A DNA stretch of 64,000 nucleotides from Paraliobacillus quinghaiensis (GCF_003426025.1 NZ_QJSH01000001.1:124001-188000), one strand, 5' to 3'. Shown: positions 7,853 to 17,685, counted from the first letter of the stretch. Numbers and translations: made by a program. Notes: generated by a model from the sequence alone, not told the origin.

Positions 7853-9099
7853 TGAAGACATACAATGCAGAGATCATAGGCGTTGGTACAGAGTTGTTGT
7901 TAGGTCAAATCGCAAATACGAATGCTCAATTTATTTCTGATCAGTTAGCAAAAACAGGCATTAATATTTATTATCATCAAGCTGTGGGTGATAATTTAAA
8001 AAGAGTGAAAGATAGTTTTAAACAAGCCGCAACTCGTTCTGATTTCGTTTTTGTAACAGGTGGGCTTGGTCCCACGGAGGATGATTTAACTCGTGAGGCA
8101 TTTCAGGCATTAACAGGAAAACATTTAGTAGAAAACAAACAAATTATTGAAAAGATCTCAAATTATTTTGATAAAACAAATCGAAAAATGGCTGCTAATA
8201 ACCGCAAACAAGCACAAATTTTCAGTGATGCTGTAATTATACAAAATCAGGTTGGAACAGCACCTGGGATGATTGTTACTTATCAACAATCATTATTTAT
8301 TTTTATGCCAGGTGTTCCAAAAGAAATGAAACCAATGATGCTTAATTTTGTTTTGCCGTATTTAAAAGAAAATTTTCAATTAAAAAACCTAATTAAGTCT
8401 AGAATGTTAAAATTCATTGGTATTAGTGAGTCACAGTTAGAAACAGATGTGAAAGTGTTAATAGATAAACAAGAAAATCCTACAATAGCACCATTAGCTT
8501 CAGATGGGGAGGTAGCACTGCGGATTACTGCAAAAGCGGAGAATGAAATAATAGCAGATCAATTAATCGAACATGCAGAAAATGAAATAAAAGAATTAGT
8601 AGGCCCCTATTTTTATGGTTATGATGGTACAACAATTAATGATACAGTTTTGCATCTTTTAGCAGAGAAGAACTTAACGATTGCTTCAGCAGAAAGTTTA
8701 ACAGGTGGTCTCTTTGCGGATGCACTTGTGTCTATTCCTGGTGCAGGAAAAACGTTTATGGGTAGCATTGTAAGTTATGAAGAATCGACAAAAAGTAGTG
8801 TGCTAGGGGTCTCAGAACAAACTATAAAAACAGAAGGTACAGTTAGTGACGCATGTGCTTATGAGATGGCAAAACAGGCGAGTGTTAAATTTGATGCATC
8901 AATAGGTATTAGTTTTACTGGTGTAGCTGGTCCAGATAAGGCAGAAGGAAAAGATGTAGGAACGGTGTTTATAAGCATTTATCAAGGTGAAAATCGTGTA
9001 CTAACTAAATCCTTTTATTTTCCTGGAGAAAGAGATACTATTAGAAACAGAACAGTTAAAAAGGGATTGGAATTACTATATTATTGGTTAATCGAGTGA
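7852..9099 (+). CDS. cinA: CinA: competence/damage-inducible protein A, NMN deamidase
   Basis: 415 residues in two domains. The N-terminal MoCF-like domain (about 1-170) has GVGTELLLGQIANTNAQ and VTGGLGPTEDDLTREA. The C-terminal CinA domain (about 255-410) has SAESLTGGLFADAL and a GVAGPD motif. I place the start at GTG 7852, overlapping the pgsA stop by one base, because GAAAGGA at 7837-7842 is correctly spaced and the sequence before it is pgsA. Family knowledge: the C-terminal domain hydrolyses the amide of nicotinamide mononucleotide, and cinA is co-transcribed with recA in competent species. Here recA also has its own promoter. Confidence 0.93.
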   Translation: MKTYNAEIIGVGTELLLGQIANTNAQFISDQLAKTGINIYYHQAVGDNLKRVKDSFKQAATRSDFVFVTGGLGPTEDDLTREAFQALTGKHLVENKQIIEKISNYFDKTNRKMAANNRKQAQIFSDAVIIQNQVGTAPGMIVTYQQSLFIFMPGVPKEMKPMMLNFVLPYLKENFQLKNLIKSRMLKFIGISESQLETDVKVLIDKQENPTIAPLASDGEVALRITAKAENEIIADQLIEHAENEIKELVGPYFYGYDGTTINDTVLHLLAEKNLTIASAESLTGGLFADALVSIPGAGKTFMGSIVSYEESTKSSVLGVSEQTIKTEGTVSDACAYEMAKQASVKFDASIGISFTGVAGPDKAEGKDVGTVFISIYQGENRVLTKSFYFPGERDTIRNRTVKKGLELLYYWLIE

Positions 9100-9236
9100 A
9101 ATGGTGTTTTTTAGCGAGTAAACTAAAATTATAAAAATAGGTAAATTTTGTTTACTAATAGAACAACCTATGCAAAAAATAAAAAACACCTTACCAGAAT
9201 AGTGAAAACAGTGATTAAAAACGACATTATATTGCG

Positions 9237-9250
9237 GGAACATTTATTCG
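9237..9250. promoter_or_regulatory. LexA (SOS) box of recA
   Basis: GGAACATTTATTCG matches the Gram-positive LexA consensus CGAAC-N4-GTTCG at 8 of 10 fixed positions. It lies just upstream of the recA -35 element, as expected for an SOS-repressed recA. Confidence 0.65.
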
Positions 9251-9259
9251 CTTTTTTGC

Positions 9260-9288
9260 TTGTTAAATCTCAAAAAACAAGTTATGAT
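9260..9288 (+). promoter_or_regulatory. recA sigma-A promoter
   Basis: TTGTTA (9260-9265), a 17-bp spacer, then TATGAT (9283-9288), 32 bp upstream of the recA GTG. The LexA box sits 10 bp upstream. Confidence 0.65.
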
Positions 9289-9320
9289 AGAAATAGTTAA
9301 AATTACGAGGGGGAAATGAC

Positions 9321-10385
9321 GTGAGTGATCGTAAACAAGCCTTAGATATGGCTTTAAAGCAAATAGAAAAGCAATTTGGCAAAGGTTCCGTTATGAAATT
9401 AGGAGAACGCGCAGAACAAAAAGTAGCAACTGTTTCAAGTGGTTCTCTAGCATTAGATGTAGCGTTGGGTGTAGGTGGATACCCACGTGGTAGAGTAATT
9501 GAAATTTATGGACCAGAGTCTTCAGGTAAAACGACTGTTTCATTACACGCAATTGCTGAAGCACAAAAAAAGGGAGGTCAAGCAGCTTTTATAGATGCAG
9601 AGCATGCACTTGACCCAGTTTATGCACGTAATTTAGGTGTTAATGTAGATGAACTTCTTCTGTCACAACCAGATACTGGTGAGCAGGCATTAGAAATTGC
9701 AGAAGCATTAGTGCGGAGTGGAGCTGTTGATATAGTTGTTATCGACTCTGTGGCAGCACTTGTTCCGAAGGCAGAGATAGAAGGCGAGATGGGTGATTCA
9801 CACATAGGTTTGCAGGCACGTTTGATGTCTCAAGCATTGCGTAAATTATCTGGTGCGATTAATAAATCAAAAACAACTGCAATTTTCATTAACCAAATTC
9901 GTGAAAAAGTTGGCGTGATGTTTGGTAGCCCTGAAACGACACCTGGTGGTCGTGCTCTGAAGTTCTATTCTTCCATTCGATTAGAAGTACGCCGTGCTGA
10001 GACGCTAAAACAAGGTAATGATATGGTTGGGAATAGAACAAGACTTAAGGTAGTTAAAAATAAAGTAGCACCTCCATTTAAACAGGCCGAAGTTGACATT
10101 ATGTATGGCGAAGGTATTTCTAAAGAAGGTGAACTACTGGATATTGCTTCTGATTTGGATATTATCGAAAAAAGTGGTGCATGGTATTCATATAATCAGG
10201 AACGTTTAGGACAAGGTCGTGAAAACGCGAAACAATTCCTTAAAGAAAACCCTGCTATGTTGGAAGAAATCAATAATAAGACGCGAACACATTATGGAAT
10301 GGGACCAGAGGAAGAAGCTGGCGAAGAAAAATCTACTAAAGAAACCAAAGAGACTAAAGCAAAAAAAGATGAGAAAAAAGTATAA
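9321..10385 (+). CDS. recA: Recombinase RecA
   Basis: A 354-residue RecA with Walker A GPESSGKT at 64-71, the MAW segment [15 protein letters not shown], Walker [10 protein letters not shown], and [12 protein letters not shown] of the L2 region. The C-terminal tail is Lys/Glu-rich. Start is GTG 9321 after GAGGGGG. RecA catalyses homologous pairing and triggers LexA self-cleavage; the LexA box and promoter upstream support SOS control. A long hairpin terminator follows 20 bp after the stop, so recA is the end of its unit. Confidence 0.98.
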   Translation: MSDRKQALDMALKQIEKQFGKGSVMKLGERAEQKVATVSSGSLALDVALGVGGYPRGRVIEIYGPESSGKTTVSLHAIAEAQKKGGQAAFIDAEHALDPVYARNLGVNVDELLLSQPDTGEQALEIAEALVRSGAVDIVVIDSVAALVPKAEIEGEMGDSHIGLQARLMSQALRKLSGAINKSKTTAIFINQIREKVGVMFGSPETTPGGRALKFYSSIRLEVRRAETLKQGNDMVGNRTRLKVVKNKVAPPFKQAEVDIMYGEGISKEGELLDIASDLDIIEKSGAWYSYNQERLGQGRENAKQFLKENPAMLEEINNKTRTHYGMGPEEEAGEEKSTKETKETKAKKDEKKV

Positions 10386-10404
10386 TATATCTTTATTAAA
10401 AAAA

Positions 10405-10448
10405 GCTGTTTGCTAGACATGTCTATCATGTTTAGCTGACAGTTTTTT
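10405..10448 (+). terminator. Intrinsic terminator of recA
   Basis: A long interrupted hairpin: GCTAGACATG pairs with CATGTTTAGC (one G-U), extended by CTGT/ACAG after a small internal loop, followed by six T. Confidence 0.85.
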
Positions 10449-10497
10449 GTAATTTATGACTAAATTAATTAAAAATAAGACAGAATATGACGTTTCC

Positions 10498-10526
10498 TTG
10501 ACATTACCTATTCCTGGGCTTAAAAT
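10498..10526 (+). promoter_or_regulatory. rny sigma-A promoter
   Basis: A perfect TTGACA (10498-10503), 17-bp spacer, TAAAAT (10521-10526). A second TATAAT at 10535-10540 has no matching -35. The transcript would have a leader of about 125 nt. Confidence 0.6.
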
Positions 10527-10657
10527 TATTAATGTATAATTTTATTATAGTTAATTATACACCAATGATTAATGATACATTCATAATGATGTAAGAAGAC
10601 TGTACATGCCGACTAAAAATTGATTTGTACAAATTTATAGCAAGAGGAGGTGAAACC

Positions 10658-12220
10658 ATGGACTTATTATTAATAGTCATCTCCAGTTTGCTTATCCTTA
10701 TCGTCGGTATTGTTGTTGGTTATCTGATTCGTAAATCTATTGCCGAAAAGAAAATTTCTAGTGCAGAAGAATTGGCAAAACAAATTGTAGAAGAAGGACA
10801 TCGGAATGCAGAGGTAGCCAAAAAAGAAGCACTCTTAGAAGCGAAGGATGAAAACCACAAAATTCGTCAACAAGTGGATCAAGAACTTCGTGAAAGACGC
10901 GTCGAATTGCAAAAGCAGGAAAATCGTCTGATGCAAAAAGAAGAGAATCTAGATCGAAAAGATGAAACACTAGACAAACGTGAACTCATGTTAGAGCGAA
11001 AAGAAAGTTCGCTAGCAGAAAAACAACAACAAATTGAAGAAACGGAAAGCAAAGTAGGGGCTATGTTAAGTGAGCAGCAAACGGAGCTAGAGCGTATTTC
11101 TGGATATACAACTGACCAAGCAAAACAAATTATTTTGGAACGTGTTGAAAAAGATGTCAGCCATGAAGCAGCGATTATGATTAAAGAATCAGAAAATCGC
11201 GCAAAAGAAGAATCGGATAAGAAAGCCAAAGAGATTCTGTCGCTTGCGATGCAGCGTTGTGCTGCAGATCATGTTGCTGAAACTACTGTATCTGTAGTAA
11301 ATCTGCCAAATGATGAAATGAAAGGGCGAATAATCGGACGCGAAGGACGTAATATTCGCACACTTGAAACATTAACTGGTATAGATTTAATCATAGATGA
11401 TACACCAGAAGCTGTAATTCTATCTGGGTTCGACCCGATTAGAAGAGAAACAGCACGAATAGCTTTAGAAAAACTAGTTCAAGACGGACGAATACATCCA
11501 GCACGAATTGAAGAAATGGTTGATAAATCAAGACGTGAGGTAGATGAATATATTCGTGAAGTTGGGGAAGAAACTACTTTTGAAGTTGGTGTACATGGTC
11601 TACATCCAGATCTAGTTAAAGTAATTGGTAGATTGAAATATCGTACAAGTTATGGTCAGAATGTATTAAAACATTCTATGGAAGTTGCGTATCTCTCTGG
11701 AATACTTGCCGCTGAACTAGGTGAAGATGTTACGGTTGCAAAACGTGCTGGTTTACTCCATGATATCGGAAAAGCTATTGATCATGAAGTAGAAGGAAGT
11801 CATGTTGAAATCGGAAAAGAATTAGCAACGAAGTATAAAGAAAGTGACATTGTTATTAATTCAATCGCATCACACCATGGTGATGAAGAAGCAACATCAG
11901 TTATTGCAGTACTCGTAGCTGCAGCGGATGCATTGTCTGCTGCTCGACCTGGTGCTCGTAGTGAGACTTTAGAAAATTATATTAAGCGATTAGAAAAACT
12001 AGAAGAGATTTCTGAATCTTACAATGGTGTAGAAAAATCGTTCGCTATACAAGCAGGACGTGAAGTTCGAATCATGGTTAAACCGGATGAAATTGATGAT
12101 TTAGAGTCAACACGTATTGCGAGAGACATTCGTAAACGAATAGAAAGTGAACTCAATTATCCTGGTCATATTAAAGTAACGGTGATTAGAGAAACGCGTT
12201 CAGTTGAATATGCAAAATAA
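10658..12220 (+). CDS. rny: Ribonuclease Y
   Basis: 520 residues, the same length as B. subtilis RNase Y. An N-terminal membrane anchor spans about residues 2-25, then a long charged coiled coil (about 30-200), a KH RNA-binding domain ([15 protein letters not shown]) and an HD domain with [12 protein letters not shown] near residue 365. I chose ATG 10658 because AGAGGAGG lies just upstream; a TTG at 10625 would only add 11 residues of leader. RNase Y is the membrane-anchored endonuclease that starts bulk mRNA decay. YmcA, encoded in this window, belongs to the complex that tunes RNase Y specificity. Confidence 0.97.
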   Translation: MDLLLIVISSLLILIVGIVVGYLIRKSIAEKKISSAEELAKQIVEEGHRNAEVAKKEALLEAKDENHKIRQQVDQELRERRVELQKQENRLMQKEENLDRKDETLDKRELMLERKESSLAEKQQQIEETESKVGAMLSEQQTELERISGYTTDQAKQIILERVEKDVSHEAAIMIKESENRAKEESDKKAKEILSLAMQRCAADHVAETTVSVVNLPNDEMKGRIIGREGRNIRTLETLTGIDLIIDDTPEAVILSGFDPIRRETARIALEKLVQDGRIHPARIEEMVDKSRREVDEYIREVGEETTFEVGVHGLHPDLVKVIGRLKYRTSYGQNVLKHSMEVAYLSGILAAELGEDVTVAKRAGLLHDIGKAIDHEVEGSHVEIGKELATKYKESDIVINSIASHHGDEEATSVIAVLVAAADALSAARPGARSETLENYIKRLEKLEEISESYNGVEKSFAIQAGREVRIMVKPDEIDDLESTRIARDIRKRIESELNYPGHIKVTVIRETRSVEYAK

Positions 12221-12247
12221 AGCGGCCAATGGCCGCTTTATTTTTTT
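12219..12247 (+). terminator. Intrinsic terminator of rny
   Basis: A 9-bp GC-rich stem (AAAGCGGCC with GGCCGCTTT) with an AAT loop and a T-run. It overlaps the rny stop codon. Confidence 0.9.
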
Positions 12248-12354
12248 GAAACCATAAAGTAGTACGGTAAGCTATTATTATAGTAGTAGCTTGTTTTGAC
12301 TTTTATAATTTAGTATGTAAAACTAGATATAATTTAATAGTGAGGCAGGTTTTA

Positions 12355-13158
12355 ATGACAATGAAAATATTATTTATTGGTGATGTTGTTGGTTCTCCAG
12401 GAAGAGATCAATTACAACACTATTTACCGAAACTAAAACAAAAATATCAACCACAATTTACCATTGTTAATGGAGAAAATGCAGCTTCTGGTAAGGGTAT
12501 AACAGAAAAAATATATAAGCAATTCCTCGAATGGGGAGCTCAAGTTATTACAATGGGCAATCATACTTGGAATAAAAAAGAAATTTTTGAATTTATTGAT
12601 GATGCTAAATATATGATCCGACCAGCGAATTTCCCAGAGGGGACTCCTGGAAAGGGAATTCAGTATATTAATTGGAATAATATAGTGATTGCAGTAATTA
12701 ATTTGCAAGGAAGAACTTTTTTAGATCCAATCGACGACCCCTTCAGAAAAGCGGATGAACTTATTGACGAGGCAAGAAAAAAGACCAATATTATCTTTGT
12801 TGATTTTCATGCAGAGGCTACAAGTGAAAAGCAGGCGTTAGCTTGGTATTTGGATGGTCGAGTTAGTGCGGTAGTAGGTACCCATACACATACACAAACA
12901 GCAGATGAACGTATTTTAGACAATGGTACTGCATATATAACTGATGTCGGTATGACAGGGCCTTATAACGGTATTTTGGGTACGGAAAGGGAAGCAGTTT
13001 TAAAAAAGTTCCTTACAAATTTACCAGTCCGGTTTGAAGTTACAAAAGAAGGAAAAGATCAACTTAATGGTGTACTTATTAATATAGATGAAAAAACAGG
13101 GAAAGCAAAAGACATTAAACGTATTTTGATTAATGATGACCATCCGTTCTTTTCATAA
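12355..13158 (+). CDS. ymdB: Metallophosphodiesterase YmdB
   Basis: A 267-residue calcineurin-like phosphodiesterase of the YmdB family: GDVVGSPGRD, VNGENAASGKG, MGNHTWNKKE, DFHAEATSEK, GTHTHTQTADERI and TDVGMTGP provide the metal ligands. I chose ATG 12355, because the GTG at 12340 lies inside the GAGG binding site; ATG 12361 is an alternative. Family knowledge: YmdB hydrolyses 2',3'-cyclic nucleotides and affects biofilm and motility choices in B. subtilis. It lies directly downstream of rny, as in Bacillus. Confidence 0.93.
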   Translation: MTMKILFIGDVVGSPGRDQLQHYLPKLKQKYQPQFTIVNGENAASGKGITEKIYKQFLEWGAQVITMGNHTWNKKEIFEFIDDAKYMIRPANFPEGTPGKGIQYINWNNIVIAVINLQGRTFLDPIDDPFRKADELIDEARKKTNIIFVDFHAEATSEKQALAWYLDGRVSAVVGTHTHTQTADERILDNGTAYITDVGMTGPYNGILGTEREAVLKKFLTNLPVRFEVTKEGKDQLNGVLINIDEKTGKAKDIKRILINDDHPFFS

Positions 13159-13210
13159 TATTTTAACTTTTTAAGTAATCCTTTCACAATAAAAGTAATA
13201 TCTATCATCT

Positions 13211-13236
13211 CAAGGAATATAGTAAAAGTGGAACTA
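13211..13236 (+). promoter_or_regulatory. Possible sigma-H promoter of spoVS
   Basis: CAAGGAATA then, after about 12 bp, GGAACT resembles the sigma-H pattern AGGANWW and GAAT with one -10 mismatch. B. subtilis spoVS is a sigma-H gene, which supports the call. Confidence 0.4.
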
Positions 13237-13263
13237 CTTTAGTTAATGAAGGAGGTAGCAGGA

Positions 13264-13524
13264 ATGGACGTATTAAAAGTTTCAGCCAAATCGAATCCCA
13301 ATTCAGTAGCAGGGGCACTTGCGAATGTCTTAAGAGAACGTGGCTCAGCAGAACTTCAGGCAATTGGTGCTGGTGCATTAAACCAGGGAGTTAAAGCAGT
13401 AGCGATCGCTCGAGGATTTGTAGCTCCAAGTGGTGTTGACCTAGTTTGTATTCCAGCTTTTACAGATATTATGATTGATGATGAAGAACGGACAGCAATT
13501 AAATTAATTGTAGAACCTAGGTGA
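13264..13524 (+). CDS. spoVS: Stage V sporulation protein S
   Basis: 86 residues, the family's usual length, beginning MDVLKVSAKSNPNSVAGALA and almost invariant in the family. It has an Alba-like small fold. I chose ATG 13264, 8 bp after GGAGG; an ATG at 13246 lies before the binding site. SpoVS interferes with septation and is needed for later spore development. Its order after ymdB matches Bacillus. In B. subtilis tdh and kbl follow; here a dipeptidase gene follows instead. Confidence 0.96.
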   Translation: MDVLKVSAKSNPNSVAGALANVLRERGSAELQAIGAGALNQGVKAVAIARGFVAPSGVDLVCIPAFTDIMIDDEERTAIKLIVEPR

Positions 13525-13536
13525 TTTATAGACTTA

Positions 13537-13570
13537 CCTGTTTGCTCATTTTTAGCAAACAGGCTTTTTT
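13537..13570 (+). terminator. Intrinsic terminator of spoVS
   Basis: A 10-bp perfect stem (13537-13546 with 13554-13563) followed by C and six T. Confidence 0.9.
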
Positions 13571-13610
13571 CATTTGTGAAAAATTAATTAGAAAAAGGAG
13601 AGTGATAAAT

Positions 13611-14537
13611 GTGATTATCGACGCACATTGTGATGTGTTATTAAAACTCTGGTCAGAAAAAGTGTCATTTGCAACAAGCAATAGGTTACAAATAAATGAA
13701 CTGATGTGGAGAAGAAGCCCAGTCAAAGTACAATGCTTTGCAATTTTTATACCAGAAGAAATTCCGGAAGAGTTTCAATTTCAAGCAGCATTAGAAATGG
13801 TTAATATCTTCTTTGATCAAATTATTAAACCGTATGATGATATAAAATTTATTTCAAATAAAAATGATTTACTTTTGTTAAAAGAACATGAGCGGGGAGC
13901 GGTACTAACATTAGAAGGGTGTCATGCGATTGGTCGTGATCTTAACAAGTTAAAAACGTTAATTCGTTTAGGTGTTAGAGCAGTTGGTTTAACTTGGAAC
14001 AATGCAAATGCTGTTTGTGATGGAATTGGTGAGAAAAGAGGTGCAGGTATAAGTAGTTTTGGGGAAGAAGTAATTGAATTGTTAAATAAAGAACAAATCT
14101 GGACTGATGTCTCACACATTTCATATAATGGATTTTTTGATGTAATGAAACATGCAGATTATGTAATGGCTTCCCACTCCAACGCATTTTCCATATGTGA
14201 TCATCGTAGAAACCTTGATGATCAACAAATTCAATTGTTAATTGAAAAAAAGGGATGGATAGGTGTTACTTTTGTTCCGCAATTTACTAGTAAGAAAGCA
14301 ACAGTTACCCATGAAGATTTAATCGAACATATCATTTATTACTTGAATATAGGCGCAGAGAATTGTTTGGGTTTTGGGTCAGATTTTGATGGGATTGAAG
14401 AATACATTAAGGGGTTGGAAGATATTACTGATTATCAGGTAGTGATGAATGAATTAGAATACAGAATATCGAATGAACAATTAAAAAAAATTACATATTT
14501 AAATTTCATTAATAAATTTCCTAGAATAAAAGGGTAG
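13611..14537 (+). CDS. Membrane (renal)-type dipeptidase, M19 family
   Basis: 308 residues with the binuclear zinc pattern of M19 dipeptidases: HCD near the N-terminus (DAHCDVLLKLW), the bridging glutamate in LTLEGCHAIGRD, histidines in DVSHIS and ASHSNAFSICDHRRN, and the aspartate in GFGSDFDG. I chose GTG 13611, 10 bp after AAAAAGGAG; the longer open frame upstream runs through the spoVS terminator and is not credible. No signal peptide is visible, so it should be cytoplasmic despite the family name. It probably hydrolyses dipeptides; the substrate is unknown. Confidence 0.88.
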   Translation: MIIDAHCDVLLKLWSEKVSFATSNRLQINELMWRRSPVKVQCFAIFIPEEIPEEFQFQAALEMVNIFFDQIIKPYDDIKFISNKNDLLLLKEHERGAVLTLEGCHAIGRDLNKLKTLIRLGVRAVGLTWNNANAVCDGIGEKRGAGISSFGEEVIELLNKEQIWTDVSHISYNGFFDVMKHADYVMASHSNAFSICDHRRNLDDQQIQLLIEKKGWIGVTFVPQFTSKKATVTHEDLIEHIIYYLNIGAENCLGFGSDFDGIEEYIKGLEDITDYQVVMNELEYRISNEQLKKITYLNFINKFPRIKG

Positions 14538-14587
14538 TTCAGTAGTTGATATAATGATCTGACTTAATTGTTGATCAGGAAAACTCT

Positions 14588-14616
14588 TTGTCTTTACCAA
14601 TAATACTTGGTATAAT
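14588..14616 (+). promoter_or_regulatory. miaB sigma-A promoter
   Basis: TTGTCT (14588-14593), 17-bp spacer, perfect TATAAT (14611-14616), 68 bp before the miaB start. Confidence 0.6.
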
Positions 14617-14684
14617 AATAAAATTGGAGTGGTTAGTATTAAGCCATATATTAACTAGTAAAATATGAAAGGAGTGTTGCTTAA

Positions 14685-16262
14685 ATGAACGAACAGCAAC
14701 GTAAAGAAGCCAATCAAATTAAACAAGAAAATCCAACGGACGTAAAATCCGACCTGGATTCTAATTTAGATAGACTTAAAAACATGGAATCAGATGAATT
14801 GATTGGTAAATACTTTCAATCTACCTATGAACCACCTAATCTAAAAAAAGCGAAAAAAAGAAGGCGTGAAGATGTAGAAATACATTATGACTTTTCTATC
14901 CCTGCTGAGATGCAACGTATTGGAGAAGGTAAGAAATTTTTAATCCGTACTTATGGTTGTCAAATGAATGAACATGACACGGAAGTGATGGCTGGATTAT
15001 TAACTGAAATGGGCTACGAAACAACAGATAATACCGATGAAGCAGACGTTATTTTACTTAATACCTGCGCAATACGTGAAAATGCAGAAAATAAAGTGTT
15101 TGGTGAAATTGGTCATTTGAAGCCATTAAAATTAGAAAAACCTGATTTAATCATCGGAGTATGCGGCTGTATGTCACAAGAAGAATCAGTAGTAAATAAA
15201 ATCCTTAAAAAACATCCGTTTATCGATATGATTTTTGGAACACACAATATTCATCGCTTACCAAGTTTATTAAAAGAAGCGATGTTTAGTAAAGAGATGG
15301 TCTTGGAAGTATGGTCTAAAGAAGGCGATATTATTGAGAACTTACCTAAAGTTCGTAAAGGTAAAATCAAAGGCTGGGTAAACATTATGTATGGATGTGA
15401 TAAATTCTGTACGTATTGTATCGTGCCTTATACACGAGGAAAAGAACGAAGTCGTTTACCAGAAGATATTATTCAAGAAGTACGTCACTTAGCAGCACAG
15501 GGCTATCAAGAAGTTACCTTACTCGGACAAAATGTGAATGCCTATGGTAAAGATTTAGAATTTGAGTATGGTTTAGGACAACTGATGGATGAAATTCGCA
15601 AGATTGATATTCCGCGTGTTCGTTTTACAACTTCCCACCCACGTGACTTTGATGATCATTTGGTTGAAGTGCTTGCAAAAGGTGGAAACTTATTAGATCA
15701 TATCCACTTACCAGTACAATCAGGTAGCTCAGAAGTATTACGTGTCATGGCTCGTCGTTACACACGTGAAAGCTATTTAGAATTAGTCGGTAAGATTCGT
15801 GCAGGAATGCCAAACGCAACACTAACAACGGATATTATTGTTGGTTTCCCGAATGAAACAGATGAACAATTTGAAGAAACAATGACACTTGTTCGTGAAG
15901 TTGGATTTGATGGAGCTTATACCTTTATTTATTCACCACGTGAGGGTACTCCAGCAGCAAAGTGGGAAGACAATATTCCAATGGAAGTGAAAAAGGAACG
16001 CCTACAACGTTTAAATGCATTGGTTAATGAGCAAGCCAAACAAGCAATGCAGAAATACGAAGGTGAAATTGTAAAAGTTTTAGTTGAAGGTGAAAGTAAA
16101 AAGAATCCAGATGTACTTTCAGGTTATACAGAAAGAAATAAGCTTGTTAATTTTAAGGCTCCAAAATCAACAATCGGAAAAATTGTTAACGTAAGAATTA
16201 CCGAAGCAAGAACATGGTCTTTAAATGGTGAGCTTGTAGAAGAAGTGGCTGAGGTACTATAA
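14685..16262 (+). CDS. miaB: tRNA-2-methylthio-N6-dimethylallyladenosine synthase
   Basis: 525 residues. The N-terminal extension (about 1-80) is charged, as in Bacillus. The UPF0004 domain carries cysteines C92, C128 and C162 for the auxiliary cluster. The radical-SAM CxxxCxxC is C238, C242, C245. A TRAM domain ends the protein. MiaB adds the methylthio group to i6A37, the product of MiaA, which is encoded 6.7 kb downstream. Start ATG 14685 follows AAAGGAGTG. ymcA begins one base after the stop. Confidence 0.96.
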   Translation: MNEQQRKEANQIKQENPTDVKSDLDSNLDRLKNMESDELIGKYFQSTYEPPNLKKAKKRRREDVEIHYDFSIPAEMQRIGEGKKFLIRTYGCQMNEHDTEVMAGLLTEMGYETTDNTDEADVILLNTCAIRENAENKVFGEIGHLKPLKLEKPDLIIGVCGCMSQEESVVNKILKKHPFIDMIFGTHNIHRLPSLLKEAMFSKEMVLEVWSKEGDIIENLPKVRKGKIKGWVNIMYGCDKFCTYCIVPYTRGKERSRLPEDIIQEVRHLAAQGYQEVTLLGQNVNAYGKDLEFEYGLGQLMDEIRKIDIPRVRFTTSHPRDFDDHLVEVLAKGGNLLDHIHLPVQSGSSEVLRVMARRYTRESYLELVGKIRAGMPNATLTTDIIVGFPNETDEQFEETMTLVREVGFDGAYTFIYSPREGTPAAKWEDNIPMEVKKERLQRLNALVNEQAKQAMQKYEGEIVKVLVEGESKKNPDVLSGYTERNKLVNFKAPKSTIGKIVNVRITEARTWSLNGELVEEVAEVL

Positions 16263-16263
16263 T

Positions 16264-16641
16264 ATGACATCTTATACTAAAGAAGAAGTATTAGCTCAGG
16301 CTGACAAACTTGCTGATCAAATTTCAGATATGGAAGAAATAAATCGTTTTAAACAAGTGGAAGAACGATTGAATGACAATAAGAAAATAAAAAAATTGAT
16401 CAATAATATGAAAGCTTTACAAAAGCAAGCTGTTAACTTTCAAGCGTATGGTAAAACAGAGGCTTTGAAAAAAGTAGATGCAGAAATTGATGATTTACAA
16501 GCAGAAATTGATGAGATTCCAATTGTACAAGAGTTTAAAGAGTCTCAAGTGGTTGTGAATGATTTACTACAAGTAATTTCAGAAACCATTTCAAAAGAAG
16601 TTACAACTGAAATGGAAGATGCGTCCGCTTTTAAAAAATAA
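16264..16641 (+). CDS. ymcA: RicA/YmcA family regulator, cysteine-free
   Basis: A 125-residue all-helical protein of the YlbF/YmcA family (EINRFKQVEERLNDNKKI is diagnostic), co-transcribed with miaB after a 1-bp gap. Family knowledge: RicA (YmcA), RicF (YlbF) and RicT (YaaT) form a complex that directs RNase Y processing and supports competence, biofilm and sporulation; in B. subtilis it carries Fe-S clusters with cysteines contributed by the RicA C-terminus. This protein is shorter than the 143-residue B. subtilis one and contains no cysteine at all. Confidence 0.88.
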   Translation: MTSYTKEEVLAQADKLADQISDMEEINRFKQVEERLNDNKKIKKLINNMKALQKQAVNFQAYGKTEALKKVDAEIDDLQAEIDEIPIVQEFKESQVVVNDLLQVISETISKEVTTEMEDASAFKK

Positions 16642-16654
16642 GTTTGGCTGTGTA

Positions 16655-16692
16655 GACTAACAAATTTTAAATTAATTTGTTAGTCTTTTTTT
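16655..16692 (+). terminator. Intrinsic terminator of miaB-ymcA
   Basis: A 12-bp perfect stem (16655-16666 with 16674-16685) followed by seven T. Confidence 0.9.
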
Positions 16693-16818
16693 ACATTATT
16701 AACTTGATAAATTCATAAATTTAAACAGCTACATAGTATTAACACACTACTTTTAATATCCACATTCAAAATAATTTCACTTTTTTGCAAATCATTTGTA
16801 AACTTTCATAGGCAAATG

Positions 16819-16826
16819 CATACGAT
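16819..16826 (+). promoter_or_regulatory. Sigma-E-like -10 element upstream of cotE
   Basis: CATACGAT resembles the sigma-E -10 consensus CATACAAT at 7 of 8 positions. The matching -35 is weak. B. subtilis cotE is first transcribed by sigma-E in the mother cell, which is why I list it. Confidence 0.35.
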
Positions 16827-16938
16827 GAACTAGAAACTGTGCAGGCCTACTTATCAAAAAGGAAGTGAACTTACTTTATGCACTTTAGGTAGTTAGCCTG
16901 CATAAACTGAGTATGAATAAAGAGGAGGTTATAGTTTT

Positions 16939-17496
16939 ATGTCTTTCCTTGATCATGAATATCGAGAGATCATTACCAAGGCAGTTATTGGAAAAGGGCG
17001 TAAATTCGTTCAAGATACAAATAAAATCACGCCAACACATAAGCCATCTAGCATTTTGGGGTGTTGGATAATCAATCATTTGTATCATGCCAAAAGAAAA
17101 GGAAATGGATTAGTAGAAGTTAGCGGCAGTTATGATGTCAATGTATGGTATTCTTACAACGACAACACAAAAACAGAAGTGGTAACAGAACGTGTAACGT
17201 ATACAGATCAAATTAAACTTTCTGTGAAAGATAAACAAACTTTGGGAGATGAAGCAGAAGTTTTTGCTAAAGTATTACAACAACCGAATTGTTTAGAGTG
17301 CACCATTGCAGGACACGATCAAAAAATTCTTGCAGAAGTTGAGCGTGAATTTTTAGTTGAAGTTATTGGGGATACAAAAGTTACTGTAAAAGTTGACCCA
17401 AGTGGTGTAGTAGTAGACGATGACGACTGGGATCTTGAGTTAGCAGATGATGAATTTGAAAGTCTTGATCCAGATTTCCTAGATAAGGATAAATAA
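16939..17496 (+). CDS. cotE: Outer spore coat morphogenetic protein CotE
   Basis: 185 residues, near the family's usual 181. It opens [17 protein letters not shown] and contains [15 protein letters not shown], both characteristic, and ends in a very acidic tail ([18 protein letters not shown]). CotE forms the ring on which the outer coat is assembled. Start ATG 16939 follows AGAGGAGG. The 297-bp upstream gap holds the ymcA terminator and the sigma-E-like element; I see nothing else in it. Confidence 0.96.
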   Translation: MSFLDHEYREIITKAVIGKGRKFVQDTNKITPTHKPSSILGCWIINHLYHAKRKGNGLVEVSGSYDVNVWYSYNDNTKTEVVTERVTYTDQIKLSVKDKQTLGDEAEVFAKVLQQPNCLECTIAGHDQKILAEVEREFLVEVIGDTKVTVKVDPSGVVVDDDDWDLELADDEFESLDPDFLDKDK

Positions 17497-17504
17497 ATTT
17501 CCCG

Positions 17505-17538
17505 AAGAGTGTGAAGTAACTAATCACACTCTTTTTTC
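17505..17538 (+). terminator. Intrinsic terminator of cotE
   Basis: A 10-bp stem (17505-17514 with 17524-17533) running into a T-run. Confidence 0.88.
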
Positions 17539-17581
17539 TTTGGCATTTTTAAAAAGATTTGCTTATGACGAATTTTAAATA

Positions 17582-17685
17582 AACTCTGCACTAATTAGCG
17601 AGCCGAAAATCCATTTTTAGAAGTGCTTTTCTTCTAAAAATTAGTTGAGGCCGTGCCTGCGGAAAGGGAGCTAATTTCATTTGAG
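17582..17685 (+). repeat. Decayed copy C of a structured repeat family
   Basis: This lies in the 373-bp cotE-mutS gap. The right half keeps the family core GCCGTGCCTGCGGAAAGGGA (17650-17669), identical to copy B. Before it is a perfect 11-bp apical hairpin (17613-17623 with 17631-17641), unlike in sequence to those of copies A and B. The GAAAATCC just before the hairpin matches the GAAGATCC of the other copies. The left half is eroded: only ACTCTGCA and GCGAGCCGAAAATCC align, and the outer stem no longer pairs. The rest of the gap holds the cotE terminator and the mutS -10. Confidence 0.75.

Noticed and set aside
9103-9190. 10-bp inverted repeat GGTGTTTTTT / AAAAAACACC flanking 67 bp between cinA and recA
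   Set aside because: Low-complexity arms and a long spacer in A/T-rich DNA; chance pairing is likely and no function is implied.
13521-13610. N-terminal extension of the dipeptidase through the spoVS terminator
   Set aside because: The extension spans a clear terminator and has no ribosome binding site, whereas GTG 13611 has AAAAAGGAG upstream.
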